Part shown: in pieces, positions 41,582 to 51,372 of the stretch
Layout: each line of letters opens with the position of its first letter
Position numbering within the stretch: position 1 is the stretch's first letter
Origin: Rhodovarius lipocyclicus
GTDB lineage: Bacteria; Pseudomonadota; Alphaproteobacteria; Acetobacterales; Acetobacteraceae
Direction of reading: 5' to 3'
DNA: 60,948 nucleotides
NCBI RefSeq assembly: GCF_009900765.1
Contig: NZ_JAAABL010000022.1
Location: 1 to 60,948 of the forward strand
Translations under genes and position numbers: made by a program
Notes under the pieces: model-generated
Seen by the model: the letters and a program-made list of their open reading frames with translations, nothing else
Told to the model about the DNA's origin: nothing
The model's database searches: none

Positions 41582-44118
41582 TGGTGCCGCCGGGCCTGGA
41601 ACGCCGCATCCTCCTCGCGCGGGTCGCGCTGGGGTGGGAGGCGTTTTGGCCCGGTGCCTGGCCCATCCTGGGGGTCGTGGGCGTGTGGGTGCTGTTCAGC
41701 CTGCTGGATGGCCCGGCGCTGCTGCCCGGCTGGCTGCACGCCGCCCTGCTGGCGGTCTTCGCGCTGACGGTGCTGGGCCTGCTGGCCCGCGCCATCCGCC
41801 GCGCCGCCTGGCCCGCCGAGGACGCCGCCGAACGCCGGCTGGAACGTGCCTCCGGCCTGTCCCACCGCCCGCTGGCCGCCCTGCGGCATCAGGCGGAGGG
41901 CGGGGACGAGGTCTCCCGGGCCCTGTGGGCGCGGCATCAGCAACGGGCGCTGGCGCAGCTGACGCGGCTGCGGGTGGGGCTGCCCCGCCCGGGGCTGGCG
42001 GCGCGCGACCCCCGCGCCCTGCGCGCGGCCCTGCTGGTGGGGCTGGTCGCGGGCGTGTTCATCGCGGGCGACGACCTGGAGGGCCGGCTGTGGCGCGGCC
42101 TGCTGCCCCGGCTGGAAGCCGGCAGCCCGCCCCTGCCCGCCCGCATCGAGGCCTGGATCACGCCCCCCGCCTATACTGGCGCGGCCCCCATCTTCCTGAC
42201 GCTGAAGGGCGGCACGCTGCACGCCCCCGCCGGCAGCCGGCTGAACCTCTCCTTCTCCGGCCCGCCGGGCCCGGCGCCGGAACTGTCGGGCGCGGTGGAA
42301 AGCCGCGCGCTGCGGCAGCTGGACAGCACCAATTTCTCCACCGAGGCCGCGCTGGACCACAGCGGCGCCCTGACCCTGGCGCGCGAGGGCCGCCCCGTGG
42401 CCCAATGGCGGCTGGAGGTGCAGCAGGACGCCCCACCCCGCGCCAGCTATCCCGAGCCGCCCGCGCGCGGGCAGCGGGGCCTGGCCATCCGCATCCCCTG
42501 GCGGGCGGTGGACGATTGGGGCGTGGTGTCGCTGCGATTCTCCGCCCGGCTGATGGAACGGCCCGAGGCCGCGCCGCTGGAACAGGACATCCCCCTGCCC
42601 GCCGGCCAGCCGCGGGATGCCCAGGGCGTGGCCCAGCCGGACCTGTCGGCGCATCCCTGGGCGGGGCTGGCGGTGCGGCTGCGCCTGGTGGCGCGCGATG
42701 GCGCGGAGCAGGAAGGCACCTCCGAGGAAGTCGAGCTGACCCTGCCGGAGCGCAGCTTCAACCACCCCGTCGCGCAACAGCTGGTGGCGATCCGCCGCGA
42801 CCTGTCGCGCAACCCGCTGGCGCGGGACAATGCCCGGCGCGGGCTGGAGGCGCTGGCCGCCCAGCCCGACGCCTTCGAGCAGGACACGACCACGGCGCTC
42901 GGCCTGCGGGTGGCGCGCAACCGGCTGTTCGCGCGCATCCCCGGCGCGATCGAGGAAGCCCAGGAACTGATGTGGGACATGGCCCTGGCGCTGGAGGAAG
43001 GCCGCGACGCCCGCACCGCCCGCGCCCTGCGCGACGCCGAGCAGGCGCTGCGCGAATCCATGGAGGAAGCCGAGCGCCAGGGCGACCAGAACGAGCAGGA
43101 ACGCACCGAGGTGCAACGCCGCATCGAGGAACTGCGCGAGGCGATCCGCCAGCACCTGGAAGCCATGGCCGAGCGCCTGCAGCGCGAGAACGCCGAGGCG
43201 ATGCCCGAAAACCCGCGCAACCGCGGCCCCGAGCAGCGCGAGCTGCAACGCCGCACCGAACGCATGCGCGAGGCGACGCGCGAAAACCGCATGCGCGACG
43301 CCCAGCGCGAACTCGCCGAGCTGGAGGAGATGCTGCGCAACATGGAGCAGGGCCGCCCGCCCCGTGGCGAGAACGCCGAGCGCCAGCAGCGCCGCGAGCG
43401 CGGCCGCCAGCAGGTGGGCGTGGTGCAGGACATGGTGCGGCGTGAGGGCGAGATGCTGGACAGCGCCCAGCGCCGCGCCGAAACCGCCGAGCAGCGCGAG
43501 CGCGACGCCCGCCGCAACGCCCGGCCCTTCGGCGCGCCCCAAACACCCGGGGCGGCAGCCCCCCAAGCCACCGCCCCCGACCCCGCCGCCGACGCCCGCC
43601 GCCAGCGCGCCCTGCGCCGCGCCCTGGGCGAGCTGATGCAGCAATTCGGCGACCTGACCGGCGAAGTGCCCGAACCCCTAGGCCGCGCCGACCAGGCGAT
43701 GCGGGAGGCCCAGGAAGCGCTCTCCGGCAACCAGGACGCGCGGGACGCGCAGAACCGCGCCATCCGCGCCCTGCAGGAAGGCGGGCGGCAGATGTCGCAG
43801 CAATTGCAGCGGCAATTCGGGCGCGATCCCTCGGACGGCGAAGGCGAGGGCGAGGAATCCGACATGGCCGGCAACCCGGCCGAAGGCGGCCAAGGCGACG
43901 GCACCAGCCGCGACCAGGGCGACGGGCGCGACCCGCTGGGCCGCCGCACCCGCGAAGTGGGTGGCAACGCCGACCAGGGCAGCGATACCAAAGTGCCCGA
44001 TGAAGCCGAACTGCTGCGCAGCCGGCAGATCCTGGAAGAACTGCGCCGGCGCGGCGCGGAACGGGACAGGCCCCGGGAAGAACTGGATTATATCGAGAGG
44101 CTGATGCCGAGGTTTTGA
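41578..44118 (+). CDS. TIGR02302 family protein (DUF4175)
   Basis: An 846-aa membrane-anchored protein of unknown role. Two hydrophobic segments near the N-terminus (about 28-75) and one at about 150-165 anchor it. A beta-rich region (RIEAWITPPAYTGAAPIFLTL) comes next. A long, charged Glu/Arg/Gln-rich coiled coil spans about 470-640 (ERQGDQNEQERTEVQRRIEE and others). The C-terminal part is low-complexity and acidic and ends in LDYIERLMPRF. Gene order lysA-TIGR02302 is common in this class. It is followed by the family 1 repeat. Confidence 0.9.
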   Translation: MMVPPGLERRILLARVALGWEAFWPGAWPILGVVGVWVLFSLLDGPALLPGWLHAALLAVFALTVLGLLARAIRRAAWPAEDAAERRLERASGLSHRPLAALRHQAEGGDEVSRALWARHQQRALAQLTRLRVGLPRPGLAARDPRALRAALLVGLVAGVFIAGDDLEGRLWRGLLPRLEAGSPPLPARIEAWITPPAYTGAAPIFLTLKGGTLHAPAGSRLNLSFSGPPGPAPELSGAVESRALRQLDSTNFSTEAALDHSGALTLAREGRPVAQWRLEVQQDAPPRASYPEPPARGQRGLAIRIPWRAVDDWGVVSLRFSARLMERPEAAPLEQDIPLPAGQPRDAQGVAQPDLSAHPWAGLAVRLRLVARDGAEQEGTSEEVELTLPERSFNHPVAQQLVAIRRDLSRNPLARDNARRGLEALAAQPDAFEQDTTTALGLRVARNRLFARIPGAIEEAQELMWDMALALEEGRDARTARALRDAEQALRESMEEAERQGDQNEQERTEVQRRIEELREAIRQHLEAMAERLQRENAEAMPENPRNRGPEQRELQRRTERMREATRENRMRDAQRELAELEEMLRNMEQGRPPRGENAERQQRRERGRQQVGVVQDMVRREGEMLDSAQRRAETAEQRERDARRNARPFGAPQTPGAAAPQATAPDPAADARRQRALRRALGELMQQFGDLTGEVPEPLGRADQAMREAQEALSGNQDARDAQNRAIRALQEGGRQMSQQLQRQFGRDPSDGEGEGEESDMAGNPAEGGQGDGTSRDQGDGRDPLGRRTREVGGNADQGSDTKVPDEAELLRSRQILEELRRRGAERDRPREELDYIERLMPRF

Positions 44119-44126
44119 GGAAGGCT

Positions 44127-44420
44127 CCGAGGGGCGCTGCCCCCAAAGGGCGTAAAGGCCGAGGGGCTCTGCCCCCAAAGGGCGTAAAGACCGAGGGGCG
44201 CCGCCCCTCGGGCTCCCCGCCAGGAGCCGAAAGGCCCCTGGACCCCATCAGTTTGGCGCTGGTCCTGCCAGCGTCTTTCCCATTGATATTTATAATATAA
44301 TTGGCGTCCCGCCTGCCAGGATGAAGCGCCAAACTCATGGGTCCAAAGGGTTGCTACAACCCTTTGCGGGGATGCAAGGGGCGGCGCCCCTTGCCGGGGG
44401 TTCCAGGGGGCGGAGCCCCA
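44127..44420 (+). repeat. Dispersed palindromic repeat, family 1, copy B
   Basis: The space between the TIGR02302-like gene and the acetyltransferase gene. Two 32-bp direct units (44127-44158, 44159-44190) with CCCCCAAAGGGCGTAAAG lead into the same order of elements as copy A. These are GAGGGGCGCCGCCCCTC, the GAAAGGCCCCTGGACCCC segment, CAGTTTGGCGCT, an AT-rich core (about 44276-44305), AAGCGCCAAACTCATGGG, the stem CAAAGGGTTG-CTA-CAACCCTTTG (44344-44366) and CAGGGGGCGGAGCCCC. AGTTTGGCGCT and AGCGCCAAACT are perfect inverted arms around the core. Orientation is the same as copy A. Confidence 0.8.
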
Positions 44421-44433
44421 TGGCCTGGCCCCC

Positions 44434-45216
44434 TCACCCTTTCCGCAGATACCGGTACCGGTACATTTCCCCCATTCCCATCCGCGCGTTCAGTGCCAGC
44501 GATGCCACGTTCCCGGCCGAGACCTGGCTCCATTTCCAGATCGCCCCGCGTTGCGCGGCCCAGGCGGCGCCGGCGCCCATGATGCGCGCGGCCAGGCCTT
44601 GGCGGCGGAATTCCGGCCGCACGGCCAGGTCGAACATGCCGCACAGCATGCCGTCCGCCACCACGAACAGGCTGGCGGCGGGGGTGCCTTGTACTTCCAG
44701 CACCAGCCAGGCGGCGGGGATGGCCAGCAGCTCGGGCATGCGGGCTTTCTCGGCGCGGCGGGCTTCCAGCTGGTATTCGGCGGTGGCGACCACGGCCATC
44801 CAGTCGGGCTCCGGGCCGGCCAGCACGCGCACGGCGGCGTCCGGCCGCACCATGGCGCCCAGCGAGCCCAGCAGCACCAGGGTCTCATCCTGTTCGGTGT
44901 AGCCGCGGGCGTGCAGCAGCCCGGCCAGCCCCGGCGGGTCCAGCGGGGTGGAGCGGAAGCGGCAGGGGATGCCGCGCGCGGCCGCCCGCGATTCCATGCG
45001 GGCGATGCGCGGCAGCAGGGCCGCGTCCGGGTCCGGGTTAAGGGAGACGATGGAGTTGGCCCGGCCGGTGCCGCCCAGAAAGGCCCGGAACAGCAGCGGC
45101 CCGTCGAAGGCCTGATAGGGCGCGGGCACCGCGTTCAGGCAGGCCTGCTCCAGCGCACGCAGGTCCGGCGGCGCGCCGGGGGTGGACCACAGGGTGGAGG
45201 CGAAATCCTCGATCAC
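44434..45216 (-). CDS. GNAT family N-acetyltransferase
   Basis: About 260 aa. The C-terminal half is a GNAT domain: GTPAASLFVVADGMLCGMFDL, then VRPEFRRQGLAARIMGAG (motif A, RRQGLA), and NVASLALNARMGM with RYRYL at the end. The first half lacks clear motifs and may be a degenerate GNAT copy. The start is uncertain: GTG 45216 (encoding VIEDFASTLW) is chosen, but the frame stays open to a GTG at 45276 and no good ribosome site is seen for either. Substrate unknown. Confidence 0.78.
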   Translation of the reverse strand: MIEDFASTLWSTPGAPPDLRALEQACLNAVPAPYQAFDGPLLFRAFLGGTGRANSIVSLNPDPDAALLPRIARMESRAAARGIPCRFRSTPLDPPGLAGLLHARGYTEQDETLVLLGSLGAMVRPDAAVRVLAGPEPDWMAVVATAEYQLEARRAEKARMPELLAIPAAWLVLEVQGTPAASLFVVADGMLCGMFDLAVRPEFRRQGLAARIMGAGAAWAAQRGAIWKWSQVSAGNVASLALNARMGMGEMYRYRYLRKG

Positions 45217-45446
45217 CGGGCGGGCCTGGTCCGTGCACCGGCATGCGGGTGGGCGGGCCGCATGAAGAAAATGCACAAAGCCCGCACTGCCCGCACTTGG
45301 AAATCCTGTCCCAACATTTCCGAATGATGCGCCAAGTCAAAGCCCTGGCGCATCACTCATTCAAGGGATGGACATTGCTGGCCCGCGACCAACCCCTGGT
45401 TGGCCGTTACATCCGATACATGTAGCGGCGGGAATCGTCGAATGGA

Positions 45447-47402
<1,956 letters not shown>

Positions 47403-47430
47403 GGACCCCGATCCTCCCTTTGTTGGGGAG

Positions 47431-47460
47431 GTTATCCGAGCCTGCGCGGCACTGCGTCAA
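47431..47460 (-). promoter_or_regulatory. Promoter of acs
   Basis: On the minus strand TTGACG (47455-47460), 18 bp, GATAAC (47431-47436). Initiation near 47424 gives a short leader with the GGGAGG ribosome site. Confidence 0.6.
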
Positions 47461-47463
47461 CAG

Positions 47464-47497
47464 GCAAAAAATTACCCCGTGGAAGGGTTCCACGGGG
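47464..47497 (-). terminator. Intrinsic terminator upstream of the acs promoter
   Basis: CCCCGTGGAA and TTCCACGGGG (47475-47484 with 47488-47497) form a 10-bp stem; on the minus strand it is followed by TAATTTTTTG. It ends a transcript arriving from the right, but the nearest annotated gene on that strand stops 230 bp away. The intervening 47500-47670 has further inverted repeats, for example CCGGTTCCG with CGGAACCGG. Apart from these and the hairpin at 47674-47712, the 325-bp interval holds no gene. Confidence 0.7.
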
Positions 47498-47673
47498 CCA
47501 AGTTTCGTCAGTCCGGGAGAATAATAAGGCTAGTCAACCGGTTCCGGGATCGAGATCGGAACCGGGAGATGCTGGGCCGGACACGGCCCGGATGGGCATC
47601 GGCGAGGGAAAGGCAACCGGCGCGCTCGGGGTGAGGGCCCCATGGGACAATTCCCTGAGGTGCGCCGGCCGCC

Positions 47674-47712
47674 TTCCCTCCCCGCCGCCGGATGCCATGG
47701 GCGGGGAGGGAA
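47674..47712 (-). terminator. Hairpin behind the Pro/Ala/Thr-rich protein gene
   Basis: TTCCCTCCCCGCC (47674-47686) pairs with GGCGGGGAGGGAA (47700-47712), 13-bp stem, 13-base loop, starting 15 bp behind the stop at 47728. No T-tract. Confidence 0.5.
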
Positions 47713-47727
47713 ACGGGTTGGCCTGGT

Positions 47728-48108
47728 TCAGTTCACCCGGGGCGCCTGGGTGGCGCCGTGGGCGGGCTGGGCCGGGCGGGCCGCCTGGCTGGGCACCGCG
47801 TGGGCCGGCCGGGTGGTGGCCTGGCCGCTGACGCTGCCGCCGGGCACCGCCGGGGTGGCGGGGCGCGCCGCCTGGCTGGACGGCACCGCCGGGGTGGCGG
47901 GCGTGGCCGGGCGCTGGGCCTGGGTGGCGGGCACCGCCGGGGTCGCCGGCGTGGCCGGCGTCACGGCGGGCGCCTGGCTGGTCACCGCCGGGCGGGCGGT
48001 GGGGGCCGGGCTGGTGCTCCCGCTCGTGCCGCCCTGGGCGAAGGCCGGAAGGGCCGTACCCATCAGCAGCGCAGTGGCGAGAGAGTAGCGAGAGAAGGTC
48101 TTGAGCAC
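47728..48108 (-). CDS. Secreted Pro/Ala/Thr-rich repeat protein
   Basis: A 126-aa exported protein. Signal peptide LKTFSRYSLATALLMGTALPAFA, cleaved before QGGTSG. The mature part is built of short units such as ATPATPAVP and QAARPATPAVP, with no hydrophobic core and so probably no fold. The start is GTG 48108, with GGAGGATAC immediately upstream. It is flanked by non-coding DNA on both sides. It resembles in composition the incomplete protein at the left edge. A flexible periplasmic or surface protein is likely; function unknown. Confidence 0.75.
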   Translation of the reverse strand: MLKTFSRYSLATALLMGTALPAFAQGGTSGSTSPAPTARPAVTSQAPAVTPATPATPAVPATQAQRPATPATPAVPSSQAARPATPAVPGGSVSGQATTRPAHAVPSQAARPAQPAHGATQAPRVN

Positions 48109-48266
48109 CGTATCCTCCTATGAGTTTGGTGTGCGAGGAGGATATTCACCGGCACCAGGGGCACGGATACGGCGCGCCCGGGGTGATGTGGTGGCAGGTG
48201 CGGCCATGGCGTGGCGATGATGGCCGGGCGCCATATTCGGGCAACAGAAGCGTTACCTTGTCGCTC

Positions 48267-51200
48267 TCATCCTATTGATTTTGTTGAAATCACCGGGCGT
48301 GAAGCCCGAGTGATGCGGCCTTTCAGGCGCTCCAGCGCCAGATAGACCACGGGGGTGGTGTACAGCGTCAGCACCTGGGACAGCATCAGCCCGCCGATGA
48401 TGGCGATGCCCAGCGGCCGGCGCAGCTCGCTGCCCGCCCCCGTTCCGATCGCCAGCGGCACGGCGCCCAGCAGCGCCGCCAGCGTGGTCATCAGGATGGG
48501 CCGGAAGCGTTCCCGGCAGGCGGCCAGGATGGCGGCGGCGGGGGTCGCGCCTTCCTCGCGCTCATGCTCCAGCGCGAAATCCACCATCATGATGGCGTTC
48601 TTCTTCACGATGCCCATCAGCAGGATCACGCCGATCAGCGCGATGACGGTGAAGGGCGTACCGGTGGCCAGCAGCGCCAGCAGCGCGCCGATCCCGGCCG
48701 TGGGCAGGGTGGAGATGATGGTGATGGGGTGCCAGGGGTCCTCATACAGCACGCCCAGCACCAGGTAGATGCACAGCACCGCCGCCAGCACCAGCAGGCC
48801 CTGGCCGCTCTGCACCGAGCGGAACACCCGCGCATTGCCCGCGAATTCGCCCCGCACGCTGGGCGGCATGCCGATGTCGCGCTGCGCCTGTTCCAGCAGC
48901 GCCGAGGCCTCCCCCAGCGCCACACCCGGGGCCAGGTTGAAGGTGATGGTGGAGGCCGGGAACTGCCCCTGGTGCATGATGGCCAGCGGCGCGCTGGCGC
49001 GTTCCAACCGCGCCACGGCGCCCAGCGGGATATGCGTGCCGTTCGGCCCCGGCAGGAAGATGCGCATCAGCTGGTTCGGGTCCTCGGTCAGCGCCGGGTC
49101 GATCTCCATCACCACGCGGTACTGGTTGCGCGTGCGATAGATCACGCTGACCTGCCGTTGGGAAAACGCGTCGTTCAGCACCGCGTTGATGCCCTGCACC
49201 GTCAGCCCCATCCGCGCCGCCGCGTCCCGGTCCACCACCAGCCGGCTGATCAGCCCCGCCCGCTGCTGGTCGGAGGAGACATCCTGCAATTGCGGGATCT
49301 CCTTCAGGCGGCGCACCAGCACCTCCGACCAGTTCTGCAATTCATCGAGGTCGGCGGCCAGCAGCGCGTATTGGAACTGCGCGTTGCCCGAGCGCCCGCC
49401 CACATTGATGTCCTGCACCGCGCGCAGGAAGGTCTGGGTGCCGGCGATGCGCGCCAGCGGCATGCGCAGGCGGTTGATCACCATGTCGGCCGTCACCCCC
49501 GGGCGTTCCGCCGCGGGCTTGAGGGAGATGAACAGGCTGGCCGAGCTGGCCCCGGCCCGCCCATTGCCCCCGCCGACGGAACCGCCCACGGCGGCCACCG
49601 CCGGGTCGTTCATGATGATCTGGCTCGCCTGCGCCTGCAGCCGCATCATGGCCTGGAAGGAGGTATCGGGCGCCGACTGCACCGCGCCGAAAATGAGCCC
49701 GGTATCCTGCTGCGGAAAAAAATCCTTGGGCACGATGACATAGAGCCACACCGTGACCCCCACCAGCGCCACGGTGAACAGCAGCGCCAGCCGCGACCAG
49801 CGCAGCACCACCGCCAGGCTGCGCATATAGGCCTCGATCACCGCATCCATGCAGCGCTCGAAGACGCGGCCGAAGCGGCCGGGGGGTTTGTCCGCCCCCG
49901 CGCCCAGCCGCCCGGCCACCATGGGCGTCACGGTCAATGAGATGACGGCCGACAGCGCCACCGCCACCGCCAGCACGATGGAGAATTCGCGGAACAGCCG
50001 CCCCACCACCCCCGGCATGAACAGCAGCGGGATGAACACCGCGATCAGCGAGACCGTGATGGACACCACGGTGAAGCCGATGCGCCTGGCACCCTCCAGC
50101 GCCGCCTGCAGGGCGGGCATGCCGCGTTCCCGCAGGCGGATCATCGTCTCGATCATCACGATGGCGTCGTCCACCACGAAGCCCACCGAGATGGTCAGCG
50201 CCATCAGCGAGAGGTTGTCGAGCGAGGCGCCGATCAGCCACATCGCCGCCAGCGTGCCCAGCAGCGAGAGCGGCACCGCGATGGCCGCCGCCAGCATCGC
50301 CGACAGCCGCCGCAGGAACACCGCCACCACCAGCACCACCAGGACGATGGAGATGGTGAGCGTGTGCTGCACATCGGTCACGCTGGCGCGGATGGTCTCG
50401 GTGCGGTCTCGGATGATGTTGATGTCGATGCCCGCCGGGATCCAGCGTTGCAGGGTGGGCAGTATCTCGCGGATGCCGTCCACCACCTCGATCACATTGG
50501 CGTCCGGCTGCTTGAACACGATCATCAACACGGCGGGGCGGCCGTTGTAGTTGCCGCCCTGGCGGCGGTCGCGCACGCCCGGCCCCACCCGCGCCACATC
50601 CGACAGCCGCAGGATGGCGCCGTTGGAGGCCCGCAGGATCAGGCTGGCGTAATCCTCCGGCCGGTCCAGGCGGTCGTTCACCGTTATGGCGCCGCCCTGG
50701 GTGCTGGTCTCGAACAGGCCGGCGGGCTGGGTGACATTGGCGCCCACGATGGTGGCGCGGATGTTTTCCAGCGACACCCCGGCCGAGGCCGCCGCCGCCG
50801 GGTCCACCTGCACGCGCACGGCGGGCTGCTCGGCCCCCGTCACCACCACCTGGGCCACGCCCGGCACGCGGGCGATGCGCGGGGAGACGATGCTGTCCAC
50901 CGCGTCATAGACCGCCGAGGATTCCATCCGGTCGGAGGTGATGGCCATGATCAGCACCGGCGCGTCGGCCGGGTTGGCGCGGCGGAAGGTGGGCGGGTTG
51001 GGCAGCCCCGCCGGCAGGTCGGTGCCCGCCGCGTTGATCGCGGCCATCACGTCCTTCGCGGCCTCCGCCACCGGGCGGTTCAGGTCGAACTGCACGACGA
51101 TGGAGGTGCTGCCGAGCGATGAGGTGGAGGTGAGTTCCGTCACCCCCGCGATGGCCCCCAGCCGCCGTTCCAGCGGTGCGGCGACGGAGGCCGCCATCAC

Positions 51201-51371
51201 CGCCGGGTCCGCCCCCGGCTGGCTGGCATTGACCACGATGGTGGGCAGATCGACGCGCGGCAGCGGCGCCACCGGCAGGGCGAACCAGGCGACGATGCCC
51301 AGCAGCGCCAGGCCGATCGCCAGCATCGTCGTCGCCACCGGCCGCAGGATGAAGGGGGCCGAGATGGACAT
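48267..51371 (-). CDS. mdtC: RND efflux permease, MdtC type
   Basis: A 1034-aa inner-membrane proton antiporter, the second permease of a heteromeric pump. It begins SISAPFILRPVATTMLAIGLALLG, has 12 membrane segments in the 1+5+1+5 order with two large periplasmic loops, and carries the helix-4 region ISVGFVVDDAIVMIETMIR. It starts 1 bp behind the mdtB stop. Together with MdtB, the adaptor and the outer-membrane factor encoded upstream it forms a drug efflux complex. The symbol rests on the tandem-permease layout. Confidence 0.88.
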   Translation of the reverse strand: MSISAPFILRPVATTMLAIGLALLGIVAWFALPVAPLPRVDLPTIVVNASQPGADPAVMAASVAAPLERRLGAIAGVTELTSTSSLGSTSIVVQFDLNRPVAEAAKDVMAAINAAGTDLPAGLPNPPTFRRANPADAPVLIMAITSDRMESSAVYDAVDSIVSPRIARVPGVAQVVVTGAEQPAVRVQVDPAAAASAGVSLENIRATIVGANVTQPAGLFETSTQGGAITVNDRLDRPEDYASLILRASNGAILRLSDVARVGPGVRDRRQGGNYNGRPAVLMIVFKQPDANVIEVVDGIREILPTLQRWIPAGIDINIIRDRTETIRASVTDVQHTLTISIVLVVLVVAVFLRRLSAMLAAAIAVPLSLLGTLAAMWLIGASLDNLSLMALTISVGFVVDDAIVMIETMIRLRERGMPALQAALEGARRIGFTVVSITVSLIAVFIPLLFMPGVVGRLFREFSIVLAVAVALSAVISLTVTPMVAGRLGAGADKPPGRFGRVFERCMDAVIEAYMRSLAVVLRWSRLALLFTVALVGVTVWLYVIVPKDFFPQQDTGLIFGAVQSAPDTSFQAMMRLQAQASQIIMNDPAVAAVGGSVGGGNGRAGASSASLFISLKPAAERPGVTADMVINRLRMPLARIAGTQTFLRAVQDINVGGRSGNAQFQYALLAADLDELQNWSEVLVRRLKEIPQLQDVSSDQQRAGLISRLVVDRDAAARMGLTVQGINAVLNDAFSQRQVSVIYRTRNQYRVVMEIDPALTEDPNQLMRIFLPGPNGTHIPLGAVARLERASAPLAIMHQGQFPASTITFNLAPGVALGEASALLEQAQRDIGMPPSVRGEFAGNARVFRSVQSGQGLLVLAAVLCIYLVLGVLYEDPWHPITIISTLPTAGIGALLALLATGTPFTVIALIGVILLMGIVKKNAIMMVDFALEHEREEGATPAAAILAACRERFRPILMTTLAALLGAVPLAIGTGAGSELRRPLGIAIIGGLMLSQVLTLYTTPVVYLALERLKGRITRASRPVISTKSIG

Positions 51372-51372
51372 C

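Noticed and set aside
47464..47497. Terminator before acs as a riboswitch or attenuator of acs
   Set aside because: A good promoter (47431-47460) lies between the hairpin and acs, so the hairpin more likely ends an upstream transcript.
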